DNA of 31,738 nucleotides from Pelomyxa schiedti (lineage: Eukaryota > Evosea > Pelobiontida > Pelomyxidae): NCBI GenBank assembly GCA_020536535.1, contig JAHLWZ010000996.1, positions 1 to 31,738 on the forward strand, given 5' to 3'. The notes under the pieces were generated by a model. That model was not told the DNA's origin. It did no database searches and was given only the letters and a program-made list of their open reading frames with translations. Below, piece by piece: positions 1 through 11,100 of the stretch (the first letter of the stretch is position 1; each line of letters begins with the position of its first letter). Made by a program: the position numbers and the translations under genes.

Positions 1-340
1 GGTCGACGGTGACTTGGTGCGATGGGCGCACGACCCAGCGGCGTCCGATTTGTGCCAAACACTCGGGAGGGAGGTGCCTCGCCGGCGAGGAGGCCCCGCA
101 CCGTCCCACAATCGCCCCCGCCCCGAGCGCAACAAATTGGCTACGGGCGTCGATGCGGATTATGCTGTGGAGGGGCCCGCTGGACATGTCTTGTCTGATT
201 CCGATTCCAAACGAGTGGTGTTGCACGATTATGAATGCGGTGATGGCTTTTGATTTGGGTATCTTGGCCTTCCATGAAAGGCGAACGACGACACAAGACT
301 TGGGTTTGACTTGAAGTTCTAAATTCTTCGTTGAATACAT
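1..340 (-). CDS. 5' end of an unidentified protein-coding gene, cut by the window edge
   Basis: On the minus strand a reading frame runs without a stop from an ATG at 338-340 to the first base of the window, 113 codons. An in-frame TGA lies about 30 bases upstream of the ATG, so the start is plausible. The translation begins MYSTKNLELQVKPKSCVVV and continues through IGIRQDMSSGPLHSIIRID to IGRRWVVRPSHQVTVD at the edge. It has a mixed, protein-like composition without low complexity, which is why I prefer this frame to the shorter plus-strand frames over the same bases. I do not recognise the family. It is divergent from the SNARE gene at 534, leaving about 190 bases that probably hold both promoters. 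Introns cannot be excluded. Confidence 0.5.
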   Translation of the reverse strand, partial: MYSTKNLELQVKPKSCVVVRLSWKAKIPKSKAITAFIIVQHHSFGIGIRQDMSSGPLHSIIRIDARSQFVALGAGAIVGRCGASSPARHLPPECLAQIGRRWVVRPSHQVTVD

Positions 341-533
341 CAAATTTTGATTGGGTCCTGCGAAGTGCTCTCACTGAGGGATGAAGTGTGTAATGTACAC
401 TGCAGGACTACGATAAGGAATTCTCTTAATTCTCGTTATCGTCTGTTACTGATGAGTGCCTAGGATAGCCCTCCCCCGTCGATACCAGATTGAGTGATCA
501 AAACCATAACGTCCAAGTACACAGAGAGGCACA

Positions 534-1673
534 ATGGATTTTGACGAAGTTGACGAGAAGGACCGTGAGGGGCAGGAAGTGTTGGCCGAATTGGCACGAC
601 TCGTGGAGGAAACAAAAGCGAACGCCAAAAACGCGAAGGCGAAGGCACACAAGTTGGATGAAATCAGGTCACGCCTCAAACGTGGAAAAGAAGGTCGGTC
701 CCAACGAACCCTCCTCTCCCCTCCCCCCTGGGTTTCTTCTTTGCCTCGTTTTCTCTTCTTTTTACATGCAAAAGCAAAAAACGAATTGCTCACGTTAATG
801 GTTCTAACACACGTGCATGCAGTTGTGCGCGATTTCAAGGTTGAATTGCGAGTTATTGGTGCGCAGTCGCAGAGCGAGTACAAGAAGGTTTGTTACAAGT
901 GGCGGTACCACCACTTTTTCATTGGAACTTTGCGGGAAACCTCATTGCATCCTAGAAAATCACTGACTTAGAAGCAGAGCTCAACAGGTACACTGCCGAA
1001 CTTCAGTTCCTGGAAAAAGATGACCTTACTGATGGCGGTACAACACCTTCCCCTGGCAAACTGTTATTTTTTTTTTTTTTGTTTACACCCTAAATAGCTG
1101 CGTCGGCTCCTGTGACCCCAACTGCTGTTCTTAGCACAGCGGAGGCGATTCAGAAAGAGGACTTGGGAATTGTTCACGACCTGGATGCCAAGCTCAATAA
1201 CACAACCGATGTACGGTGTTATCATTCCCTCTTTTGGGTGTCCTAATTTGCTTCCAGACTGCTGTCAACACACTTGTAAAGATGAACGGCCAGACCGGTC
1301 AACTGGATGACACCATAGTCTTGACTAACCAGGTGACTTATTGTTGACCAAAGCACAGCACTAACATCGTGAAAAGATGCAAGACCAGATGAAGCTGGCC
1401 AGAGCCCAACTGCGTCAGTTCACTCGCAGGATGATGACAGACAAACTCATCCTCGTTTTTATTGGTCTTGTGTGTCTTCTTGCTCTCTCTTCTCCGGCAC
1501 TTTTGTTGTTCGTTTCACCCCCAACCTCTCTCCAACAGATATTTTGTGGAATTGTGGTTGCAGTTGCTTATGCCATTGCCAAGCCCAAGCTGGATGACAT
1601 TGACTGGACCAACTTCATTCCTGATATTTTTGGCAGTGATGGCAATTCCACCTCGTCGTCCTCCACTCCTTGA
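534..1673 (+). CDS. Qb-SNARE, NPSN/Vti1-like, copy 1
   Basis: Seven exons: 534-693, 823-887, 956-1037, 1098-1210, 1258-1332, 1377-1469 and 1539-1673, joining in frame to 240 residues. The protein has a helical N-terminal half (residues 1-100), a linker, a SNARE motif (about 125-187) and one membrane anchor (about 189-209, LILVFIGL then IFCGIVVAVAYAI across the last intron). A tail of about 31 residues that would face the lumen follows. The zero-layer glutamine is Q152 in MNGQTGQLD, which aligns with the GQTEQ motif of plant NPSN SNAREs; the RRMMTDKLI stretch before the anchor is also typical of Qb SNAREs. Such proteins drive vesicle fusion on Golgi, endosomal or plasma membranes. The last intron is itself open in frame, so an unspliced reading gives a false longer ORF. 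A near-identical inverted copy lies at 24231-25376. Confidence 0.85.
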
Positions 1674-1984
1674 TCGAGCTGAATAATCATCAATGTAATT
1701 TATCCACGTTTTGTAAATAAAGTCTTTTGTTAGTATCTTGGCCTTCCATCTTTCCTCCATATCAAAACCCAAGACAAATGGTAGACAATGAAAATGTTTA
1801 ATCACTTACACTGTCCAGTACAAGTCGTGGCAGGACCGATTAGTTGCCTGGCTGTACGTACCTTCTCAAGAGTACATTTTTTTCTCACGTAATTAAGCTG
1901 AGACCCCTTTGCTTTTTTTCTTCACAACCTATGCTCTGTGATGCTTTTTTCACTCAAGACAAAGCACAGCTTCTTGAGGAGTTT
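1674..1984. other. Convergent intergenic region
   Basis: This stretch separates the stop of the plus-strand SNARE gene from the stop of the minus-strand unidentified gene. It holds the SNARE poly(A) signal near 1716 and several T-rich runs. I see no gene or RNA in it. Confidence 0.5.
1716..1721 (+). promoter_or_regulatory. poly(A) signal of SNARE copy 1
   Basis: An AATAAA hexamer lies 43 bases after the stop codon. The surrounding bases (TTGTAAATAAAGTCTTTTGT) are preserved downstream of the second SNARE copy, while most of the remaining 3' flank is not, which supports a role in 3' end formation. Confidence 0.6.
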
Positions 1985-2832
1985 TCACGTTTCACGTTCA
2001 CAGATAACAAGAGCACCATTTTGTACAAAAAAGTCAATGGCAACTTGCCGTTCTCCCATGCTTCGAAATACAAAGGTTGCCTCATGGTGTTCCTCGTTTA
2101 TTGCCTTGCTGTGCGGCTGTTGTAGAAGTCAATTGACGATACTCAATGAGCAAAACTTACAGGAAGCTCTGTGGAGTAGATAGCGTGATTCCCCCAGGAC
2201 TCACCAAAAGTTACGTAGAATCCCGGATCATGTGAGTTCAGTGATATTTTTGCACCATTGAGTGTCCATTTATCTCTTGGCCAAGTCTGTGGGGTTTATT
2301 TATAGCCTATAACTGGAAATAATACACGAACCACTGGGGAGGCACTTGTCCTTGGCAGAAGAGGAACCGCTCGGTGGCACTCAAGTATCAACTTCATAAT
2401 AATGTTCGCGTCTCTCATAATGAGCAGCCCAGTACCCAGCAAATCGATGTCCCCATACACTTTGTTCAGGGCAACAGCGATCCTGCACGAGTGGATGTAG
2501 TTGCCCACACAGAACTCGCTCCCGCTCCTCAGCCCCGCGATGTCCTGCCCCGTGGCGACGATCTCGCCCCCGCCCAGCGTCGCCAGCACCACGTCGCCGT
2601 TTGTGAGCACGGCGAACCCGACCACCGGCTCGCCTCTCGACGATGTGCCGATGGTGGTGGGGCTGCCGTACTGCTTCTTGCACATGACCTGCGGCCGCGC
2701 GCGCTCCTCGTCCTCCGAGTCGCGGATCACGGATGCCGACTTGCACGCGCCTGGTGGCGGCCCATAATGGCGCATCTTGGTGGACTCGCTGCAGACTCCT
2801 GCCTGTCCTGGCACTGACGGCCTCAACTTCAT
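1985..2832 (-). CDS. Unidentified conserved-looking protein, three exons
   Basis: An ATG at 2830-2832 opens a long exon that can be followed through two short introns: 2832-2326, 2286-2161 and 2116-1985, giving about 254 residues ending in VICERET. The first donor could also lie a few codons upstream. Recognisable stretches are GFAVLTNGDVVLATLGGGEI near residue 70, DKWTLNGAKISLNSHDPGFY near 172 and HHEATFVFRSMGERQVAIDF near 220. I see no signal peptide, membrane segment or known catalytic motif. The C-terminal part is rich in alternating hydrophobic and polar residues, suggesting a beta-rich fold. I do not recognise the family. The start codon lies only 47 bases downstream of the TAF12 stop, on the same strand. 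Confidence 0.65.
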
Positions 2833-2879
2833 CGGCCGAATCTGATTTTCAAAATGTAACGAGTTTGATCTTCCATGTT

Positions 2880-4493
2880 TTAGGACTTCTTGGCAGCCTG
2901 ACGACGAGCGGCGTGGACTCTGGCCTTGTGGGCATCGAGGACTGCTGACTTGCCAAATGTCCGGGTGTTGGCTACTTCAGTGCCGGGCATCCGTATGTTG
3001 TATGCTTGTGCTGTGGAAAAAGAAGGAGTGCTGTTAGATTGAAGATTGTTTGTTGTTTGGTTTGTTGGGTTGTTGGTACCAAGATATAGGCACACGTCCT
3101 TGGCTTCCAGTACATTGGAACCTCTGTGCTTGGCAAGTTGGCAAGCAGCGGCCGTGACATTGTCAACAAAGTCGTCGGCGGCTTCTAGTAAAACCTGGTG
3201 GGGAATATGAACTGCGAAGGAAGGTTGATTTATGTCAGACTACATCTTCAACATCGCGGTCCATCTTCTCGTTTGGGTGTATTTGTGCCAACAGCTCGTG
3301 AAGCCTAAAAAATGCAATGCCGGTGAGTGTGAGAAGCAGCATGCATGTATGTATGTATGTAGGTAGTGTTACAAACCTCCGTCTACTGAGAAGGTCGTTA
3401 TCATTTTCCGGTTCGCCGGGAATTCTTGGAGGTGGTTGAGGTGGAATAACTTGTGGAGTGGTAATGGAGGAAGTCTGAGGAACCACTTGAGGATGTTGAA
3501 CCACCGGCTGTGCATGGGTGGGGGGAGCTGTTGATTGTGTTGGATATGTATAGGTTTGATACTGCTGGGAGGTTTGTGGATAAGATGGAACATAGTTAGG
3601 GGGAGCATATTGTTGGGTTGGATACCCCGGTTGGAGCGGTTGTGGTGAATATGGCATTTGTTGGTATGGTTGTGAGTAAGGTTGAGGATATTGTTGCGGA
3701 TTTTGAGGTGATGACATTGTCATTGGTTGCGTAGATTGCACCTACACGGAGAGGGAAAGAGAGATACACAAAAGCTCTACTATTAACATTTCATCAAAGT
3801 AAAAAAAAAAAAAAACTACTACAATGGGTGAGGGGTGGGGTAACGTACTTGGGGACTCTGAGCAGGCTGCGGATACCGCCCATATACCTGCATTCTCATT
3901 TGCTGTTGTTGTTGCAAGTATATTTGCTGCTGCTGGGGTGTGAGCTGCTGCAGTGTTAAGCCATTTCCCGTGGCCGCCCCCCCGACGCCGCCACCACCAC
4001 CAACCGACCCCGTGGATGTCGCTGTGGCTTGTCCCTGTTGCTGTTGTTGTAGCGGTGGCCCCATCTGTCCCTGCACCACAACACCAACGCCCTGTGACTG
4101 TGCCTGTACCTGCACCTGCTGCTGCATGGGGGTGGACGGGGACGACGGAGGGGGCTGCTGCTGCATGACCACCCCCGCCGCCCCGGGGCGGAATTGCTGT
4201 TGCTGCTGGGCGTAGAGCTGCTGTTGCTTCAGCATCAGCTGCTGCTGCTGTTGGTTGATCACCAGCTGTTGCTGCTGCGCACTGGTCACCATGCTGGCAC
4301 CACTCCCCGGTTGTTGTTGCTGTTGCTGCATCATCATTGGCACGTTGGCGGACGAGGAGGAGGAGGCGACCACGGCTGTGTTTGGGGGCGGCGGTGGTGT
4401 AGTGCACGTAGGCGGCTGCGTCATCATCATCGTTGTCGGTGTGGAGGCCGTGCCTGGCTGTTGCATGCCCCCTCCGCTGTTGGTGCGCATCAT
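2880..4493 (-). CDS. TAF12: TFIID/SAGA subunit TAF12 with a glutamine-rich N-terminus
   Basis: Five exons: 4493-3849, 3741-3377, 3304-3244, 3194-3080 and 3010-2880, about 438 residues. The C-terminal 100 residues form the TAF12 histone fold: [20 protein letters not shown], then [20 protein letters not shown], then [20 protein letters not shown] and a conserved basic end ([18 protein letters not shown]). These match the human order of DPNEQL, ADDF, CQLA(R/K)HR and LEVKDV motifs. TAF12 pairs with TAF4 in TFIID or with ADA1 in SAGA, in the nucleus. The first 340 residues are low complexity, rich in Gln, Pro, Met and Gly, as in many fungal and amoebozoan TAFs. I chose ATG 4493 over a TTG one codon earlier. 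A (TGTA)n microsatellite sits in the second intron. Confidence 0.9.
3343..3362. repeat. (ATGT)n microsatellite in a TAF12 intron
   Basis: About five tandem ATGT units lie entirely inside the intron between the Gln-rich exon and the histone-fold exons of TAF12. Confidence 0.8.
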
Positions 4494-4889
4494 CAATTCG
4501 CAATCTCAAGAGCTGACTGAACTCGGGAACGGAACTCGGTCTCCCCACAGGACAGCCTAGAAGCGCCTACCAGTATGTTCGACCAAGGTTGCGGGGAGTG
4601 AGAGGGCTCGAATAAGAAAAATGACTCAAGATTTCTTCCCATAATTTGGTGTTCCAAAGAAGAGCCCCAGGCTGACGACTTCCGTCAAGTCGCAGAGTGA
4701 AACACGCTGGGATGTAACAATCGCATATGAGAAGCGAAATTCAGATTCTCTTGACGACTGCATCAACTGCGGCCTGAGCGTACTTTTTTTTTTGGTGTTG
4801 GGTGTTATTATGTTCATTCAGACTGGGGAACAACGTAGGATATTTTGGTTTTTGTTTTGTTAAGGAGGGATGTTTGTTTGTACATGATA
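4494..4889. other. Intergenic region between BIG and TAF12
   Basis: This stretch must hold the 3' untranslated region of the BIG gene and the promoter and 5' leader of TAF12, both on the minus strand. It contains short T and A runs but no convincing gene. Confidence 0.4.
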
Positions 4890-5114
4890 TTAGACTGAGG
4901 ATGATGACCCGTCAGTGTTATCTGTTGGTGGTGCTGTGGTCTCTGTTGCGTGTGTTGGTTCTGTGGTACTGGGTACGCTAGTGGGTGTTGGTGATTCTGT
5001 GGGTTGTGTTGGTGGTTCCGTGGTTGCGGCGGTATCATTGGTTAGTGTTGGTTGTTGGGTTGGAGTGGAATCCGGCGATGGTGCTGATGAAGCGAGGGTG
5101 TCATTTGTGGTTGT

Positions 5115-5145
<31 letters not shown>

Positions 5146-8100
5146 GGAGTGGTGTTGGTTGTGTCTGGGGTTGCAGCACTAAAGGGCGTGAGTATGCACT
5201 TGAGTGTGCCTATTCTCAGAAGGTGCTCCCGCAGAAGCTGGTGAAGGTCTTTGGAAGAGTCATACACCAGAAGGTCACAAAACAGGGTGTAAAATTTGCT
5301 CAGGTGCTTTAGGTACTAGGTTTATGTGAGTATCGGGAAAGGCGAAACGTCCAACAAACTTGTTCGTCTGCTGTGCGAAGTAGGCCGCGGAGAATGAGCA
5401 TGACGAGCGGTAGTCTCATTTCTGTATCCCGTTGAAAGCCCAGGAAACTTTTCAGAATCCAGCAGCAGTAACTTCAGTGTTGTCAGAAGTGTGGAAAAAA
5501 ACGTGCATGCACACTCGATTAGTATTGGTTCAGAAAGTTGCATTCGAGCCTCGCAGTCTGTTTCAGACTCAGAGTAAAGGTGGAACAGTACGTTGAGGTA
5601 CGATGATATGGTTTCCTGTTCTCGTTTAAGGAGTAACTGTTCGAGACCTGGTAACTGTAAGAGGAATCGTGGGAAATTGGTTTAACCATGGCTTTTTGCT
5701 AGTTCTCTGGTCTGTTGATCATCGTTCAGGGATGTAATGAGCTCACATGACTTGGACAGAATCTGTAATAATGCTGAAAGGTGTGGCGTGGACAAATGGC
5801 GGTATTGCTTGAAAGTAATTTCTTCAATGGCTGCTATGACTCGCCGGTGTACCTCCTGCTTTGCCTGGAGAATGACTACTTTGTTGTTAGGCACTCCAAG
5901 CATTTTGTGGCAGTTTCACCTGATGACGTATGGGCAGCAGACTTCCTTAAGGGAACCCCTTTAAATGCACTTGTGGCTGGTGCTTTCGTGTCTGCAGTTG
6001 CAGCGGCCGAGGACGCCTTAGATGGATCTACCGGGGAACTTGACGTGGAGATGGCGGAAACTGGTTTGTTTGATGAAGAACCTGTGGAATTAAGTTGAGT
6101 CACACAGTTTAATTTGTGTCGTGCCCAATCGTCATGCTGGCAAGTGACAGAGCAATACCTGTTGGAGAGTAAATGGAATGTGGAACTCGGACCATTACCA
6201 TATGGAGCTGCAAAGACTGCATCTGAGAAGTGGTTTGGAGTCAGAAGAAATTTTGCACATGGCACAGTATCGTGTTTCTGCAAGAAGATAAGAAGATTAA
6301 AGGAGACCGGAGATACGCCGTTTTGCATTACCTGGAGAGGTTGATTGCCCCGGAGATGAAGGCACTTCGGAAGCTACAGTTTGATCTGCCGGTGTATCCG
6401 TTCGTTTTGGAGTGGTATCGCTTGCCTTGTTTGACTCCGCTTCTTTTGTAGCTGGTAGCGTTAGTAAATGGGCATATATTGGCGAGGAATACCATTCAGA
6501 AGAGACCTTGCCTGCTGCTGGGCAAGTAAAAAGGATGTGAGGGTTTCCGAATTTCTATCTACAACCAGAGCAATTTGTTGCAAGATAGTGTCCCACTGTG
6601 AGGAACTGAATTTGGTACCATTGTCCATTACAAGTTGTAGAAGACTTGAACAGCCGATCTGTGCCAGAAGTTTGTTGTCTACAGGAGTCAGTCTGTGCTA
6701 CAAGATAATGTAGAAACCTTGTAGAATGAACGTTACAAGAATATCCAGAACGTCATTCATCAGAAAATCAATTGTGCGGAAAAACTGAGAAAAAACGGAA
6801 ATAAAAGCCTGCACTACATGGGCACATGTTTTTTTTAGCCAAGCATTATCCTACACAATGTTAACAAATACATCAATCAATACAATATAAATGGTGCATA
6901 CAGCTTCGCAGACAACTGCTTCTCTGTGAGAGTACCCAACGTTGCTAAAGATAGGAACAAGGACACCTCTGAATATAAGTTCCCAAAGTTTGGGTGAAAA
7001 GGCATTTCCAGAGTTCGACAGTATTCCATTGAATAGAACTGTCATGGAACTGGGTTTGGTGAGGGAAAATTACCAAATTTGACACATACCTGCTTCTTAC
7101 ATCAACGTGGGGATTGGAAATCATTCCAGCTATTCCAGTGAGTATTGGAAACCATACACCAAGGTGAGCAACGGAATCGGTAAAAAGGTAGACAGGTCCC
7201 TCCTCTCCCGTGGAAGTAGAATCTGCCAACTGGGGATCATCCCCTTTAACAGGAGGATTGCCAGCAGCTAAGTTTGCCGCGCAATTATGGAGCAGAGCAA
7301 CCGCCCGTAAACTGAGAAAGTAAACGAAATTGACAACAGTAGTAAGCAGCTTACCTAATGTCAGGAAAAGGCCTGTTATTCCCAAACATGATGAGACAAT
7401 TGACAGCTTCAACAAAGAAATTTGGAGCAATAAGGTCATAGTGTCTTTTCATGACATCTGCCACAATGTCGAAGGCAAGAGAGAGTATATTTTCTAAGGT
7501 TCATTGTTAAAAAAAGAAAGCAGGTGAAACACAAAACTACCTTCGTCATTGGCAGCTAAACTCAAAATAACAAATATGCTCTTCCAACCAGATTTTATGT
7601 GAGATGCACTGTGCATTATCATTCTTTGAATGCACCCTAGAACCTTTTATATTACAAGAAAAGATCAGAAGAAGAACCCCGTGATGAAGAACATACAAAT
7701 TCTCTAATGCGCGGCACACATTTAGAAGCCATCACAAACTCAAAAGGTTTGAAGAATTCCTTCTGGAAGTGATAATTAGCTAATTCCTCTTTCTGAAGGA
7801 ATTGAAATGCAAGTTGTTTCAGAGAGTTGATGGCATAGATGGCAACGTCGGGATTAGGGTGAGTTCCAGTCTAAAATAATATTGGTATGGAAAAGCGGCT
7901 GAGAATTTGACTCACTTGAATGAAGTGTTCCTGCAATATTGACCAGATCTCACTCCACACAAACCGCATCCTATTCATATTAAATGTTGCCACCTCCACT
8001 ACTTTCTGGAGTGAAAAGATGCGCGGAAGAGGCCCGTTGATTTCTGCAAGAGAAACCTGGCAAAGACTTCTGACGAAGTGAACCACAGCATGCTTTTTAT

Positions 8101-11100
8101 TTGTTTGTTAGGGTTTAATTAATTACGCTATGTTGGAACCTGATTTAAGTAGGCAGAATCAGAGTAAATTTTATCCACAACCCCACTGTCAATTTCGGAA
8201 ATTACCGCCCTCGAGTTGGCGGATTCTAATACTGCGGACTGAGCAGAGGGCTTAGAGAACACCTCTGGTGTACTTGATAGGGCTAGCGACTTATGGGAGT
8301 CTGCCCGTTTGAGAGGTGTACTAAGTATGTGTTAAAGTGAATTAAAATTTCATCTCAAAATACGTTGGTTCAGGTAGTAACATAACCTCCGCTTTCACTC
8401 CAGCACCTATTAAGTGTAGACGTTCCAGGAGAGATATACAATGCAGAACCTTAAAAATGTTGGAGAGGAAAGTTTTGACTCGCACTCACTGTTGCCCAGG
8501 AATCTCGCAGGAAGTTTCCATCTTCTTGGGCAATGGTAATCATAGTTCGAATAGCACCAATATTCTTTGCTTTTATCTCTCGGAGGTTATTCAGGAAGGT
8601 AAACTTCTCTAAAGCAGCAATGAAAGTATTTCTCTCTAAATCCATAAAGAAGATCCCAGCAACTCGTATGCCATATCTGAACCCACTCAAACATAAGTCG
8701 ATTATTTGTTGGTCCTGTGGTGTAATGAGAGTTGGTTTTCGTGAATATGTAACAACTTCACTGGATTCTAGAAGGATAGAAAAAGAGACAACTGCGGAAG
8801 GCCAGAGAATCTCGAACATAGGACGCACATATTCAATGTTTGTTGTGTGAAAAAACGTTTGTCGCTGTTTGGTGGCGGGATCGGAAAGTAATTTCTAGTC
8901 TCTGTTAAAAGATGCACCACACATCAAAACTGTTCGTACCAAAGATGAATCCACCCACTGAAGTTTTTCATCTAGGTATGTCAGGGGCTTTCCGGCTTGA
9001 TCGGGTACAACAGGAGCTTGGCCGCTCACCTCCAGGACAAACTTCTCAGCTTTGATTCGGTCATATATGCCTTGAAGATATGGTTCTTTTAACCCCAACT
9101 ACACGTTGTCAGTTCAAAGAAAATCAAGTAATGTTGCAGTACTTTAAGGTCCGTATTAATCATCTTAAACCAGTCAGCGAGAGTAAGTTTGTTTTTTATC
9201 CTTGGGCTGTGAAGGTCGGTTGCGGCCATCATACATGCAAAACCCAACTTATACACACAATCTGAAACCAAAAAAGAAAACGAAAACGCAATGTCAAAGG
9301 AAATCCTAACAAAAAATTGACTGTATACCGGCATCAGATAAGCAAGTAGTTGGGTTATCTCTGAAGTAGCACGCACCAAAGTTTTCCATAATTCTGTCAA
9401 TAACCTGTGCTTCACCAGAGAGGACAAATTTGCCAAGAAGTTTTCTTGTGAAGGTTACCATAAAACACAAAATATATCCATCCCTACTATATCCATCCCT
9501 ACCTCAAAGCTTCATCTATCTCAAGGTGCGGAAAATCGAGACAATTCACATATGCCTTCAAAACGGCTTTATTCCAAGGTTTACTAACAAACATCAATCA
9601 TTAAGAAGCGTTCACGATCCTACCTTCCACAGATCACTTCACCAAGGCTTTTTTTGTCTAGTCCCTCTGTCACCGAGAGGAATTTCCCAATTGCTTCTGG
9701 TGTATCTTCTTCTATCATCCCCGCTTTTATGTAGAAGCCTATGCCCTAGAAATCCTTAGCACCAACAAAAGAAATTAGGGGCTACATTTCGTGGAGCTAG
9801 AGCAAATCGAGTGCGGCCCTCCTCCATGGTTGCCTTTAGCTGTTTTTGCCTTCTAAAAGTGTCCACCGATTGTCCTCCAACTTCTTCAGTAGGAAGAATA
9901 TTGATTTCTGGAGGACTGTGAACGGTTAAATCAGAACTAGATGTATCCTCGGAATCATCGTGTTCTGTGTCATTTTCTATGTGATTGATGAGCAGGGTTT
10001 TGTTTCTTTTAAACGCAGGTATCACTTGAATTGTCATCTTGTTCGGAGGTACCCAGTTCCTTACTCCATTCAACCAGTGACTTCATGATAGTAACAAGGC
10101 ATTCTAACCCTTGCTTTTTAAGAGCAATATCCTGTTTGTTGTGAGTGGCATGTTCCGGTGAAAAAGGTTAGACCTGAGCAGGTGATGTCCACTGTATAGA
10201 GGTTGTTCCCTGAGCAATTTTACTCAAATCGTTGACCATTCTAAAGAAATTTCAGAAACGAGGAAATCTGCCTGAGACAAGCTACCTTTCAAAGATGTCT
10301 GTACTATTCATGTCGCAGTCATAGTTGAGGTATAAATCAACGAGTGTGGTTGGTTCTTTGCACAGGTCAAACAGTAGCTTCAGAACCATCCACTTATGTT
10401 GCAAACTACTATTTGGGCTCTCCAAGATACTCAAGAAAATGTTGGAAAAAAATATTCCAATTTCGTTCTGAGGTAAGGTTGAGTAGTACTCCTGAATGGA
10501 AGGATACAACCTTTAAAGGCTCTTTGAACATATTAACAAGTTGGGTGAAAATGTTGATACTCAGTTTGAAGACTTTTGGAAGTGAGCTAACCCCATTTCG
10601 CAAAAGTGACGGGCACAGATGCTTGCCCATGATTAGTCAACGAAGTATATCAAATAAGTATGCATACTTTCTTTATTCCATGCGTTATGAACCTTGGGTC
10701 ATGACAGAAACCAGGCCCAGCGTTTGCAAGTATGTATTCAAGTAATTCCAGGGAAAGAACTTTACTCTTGAAGTTGATCGTGTTTCCCGTTTGGTCTCCC
10801 TGGCTAGAAGAAATTAAAGACATTGAAGGAATGGAATTCATACTCATCGGCGTTGTCTTTCATTGAGAGCTTGCACAGTGCGCGGAAGAGAAGGAAACAG
10901 TCAGCAAAAATAAGCTCAACACGGTCTCTTGTGTGTTGAACAGGAGGCCTCAAAGTAATTAGATTCAGGGATTTTAGACGATTTTTAGGGATATGAGAGT
11001 GGTTTGACTTCTTTTTTTTTGCATTCATACTTTGTGTCAGAAGGAGGCACTGTTTCAGGTGTTTCTTTTGTTGACAATAAAGCACTTGTATCAGGTTCTG

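Noticed and set aside
1377..1673. A single 98-residue hydrophobic protein starting at ATG 1377 (and its twin at 24231-24527)
   Set aside because: It is the last part of the SNARE gene read through intron 6; splicing 1470-1538 gives one proper 21-residue membrane anchor.
3940..4560. Plus-strand Cys- or Leu-rich ORFs antisense to TAF12
   Set aside because: They are shadows of the CAG/CAA-rich poly-Gln coding sequence on the other strand.
4915..5244. Plus-strand Val-rich ORF, possible membrane protein
   Set aside because: It is antisense to the ACA/ACC-rich Thr tail of the BIG protein; the minus frame continues the BIG homology.
5876..6463. A separate MYND-domain gene between BIG and TAF12
   Set aside because: BIG C-terminal repeats (HDS3-4) resume after the MYND region in the same orientation and frames can be joined on both sides, so one gene fits better.
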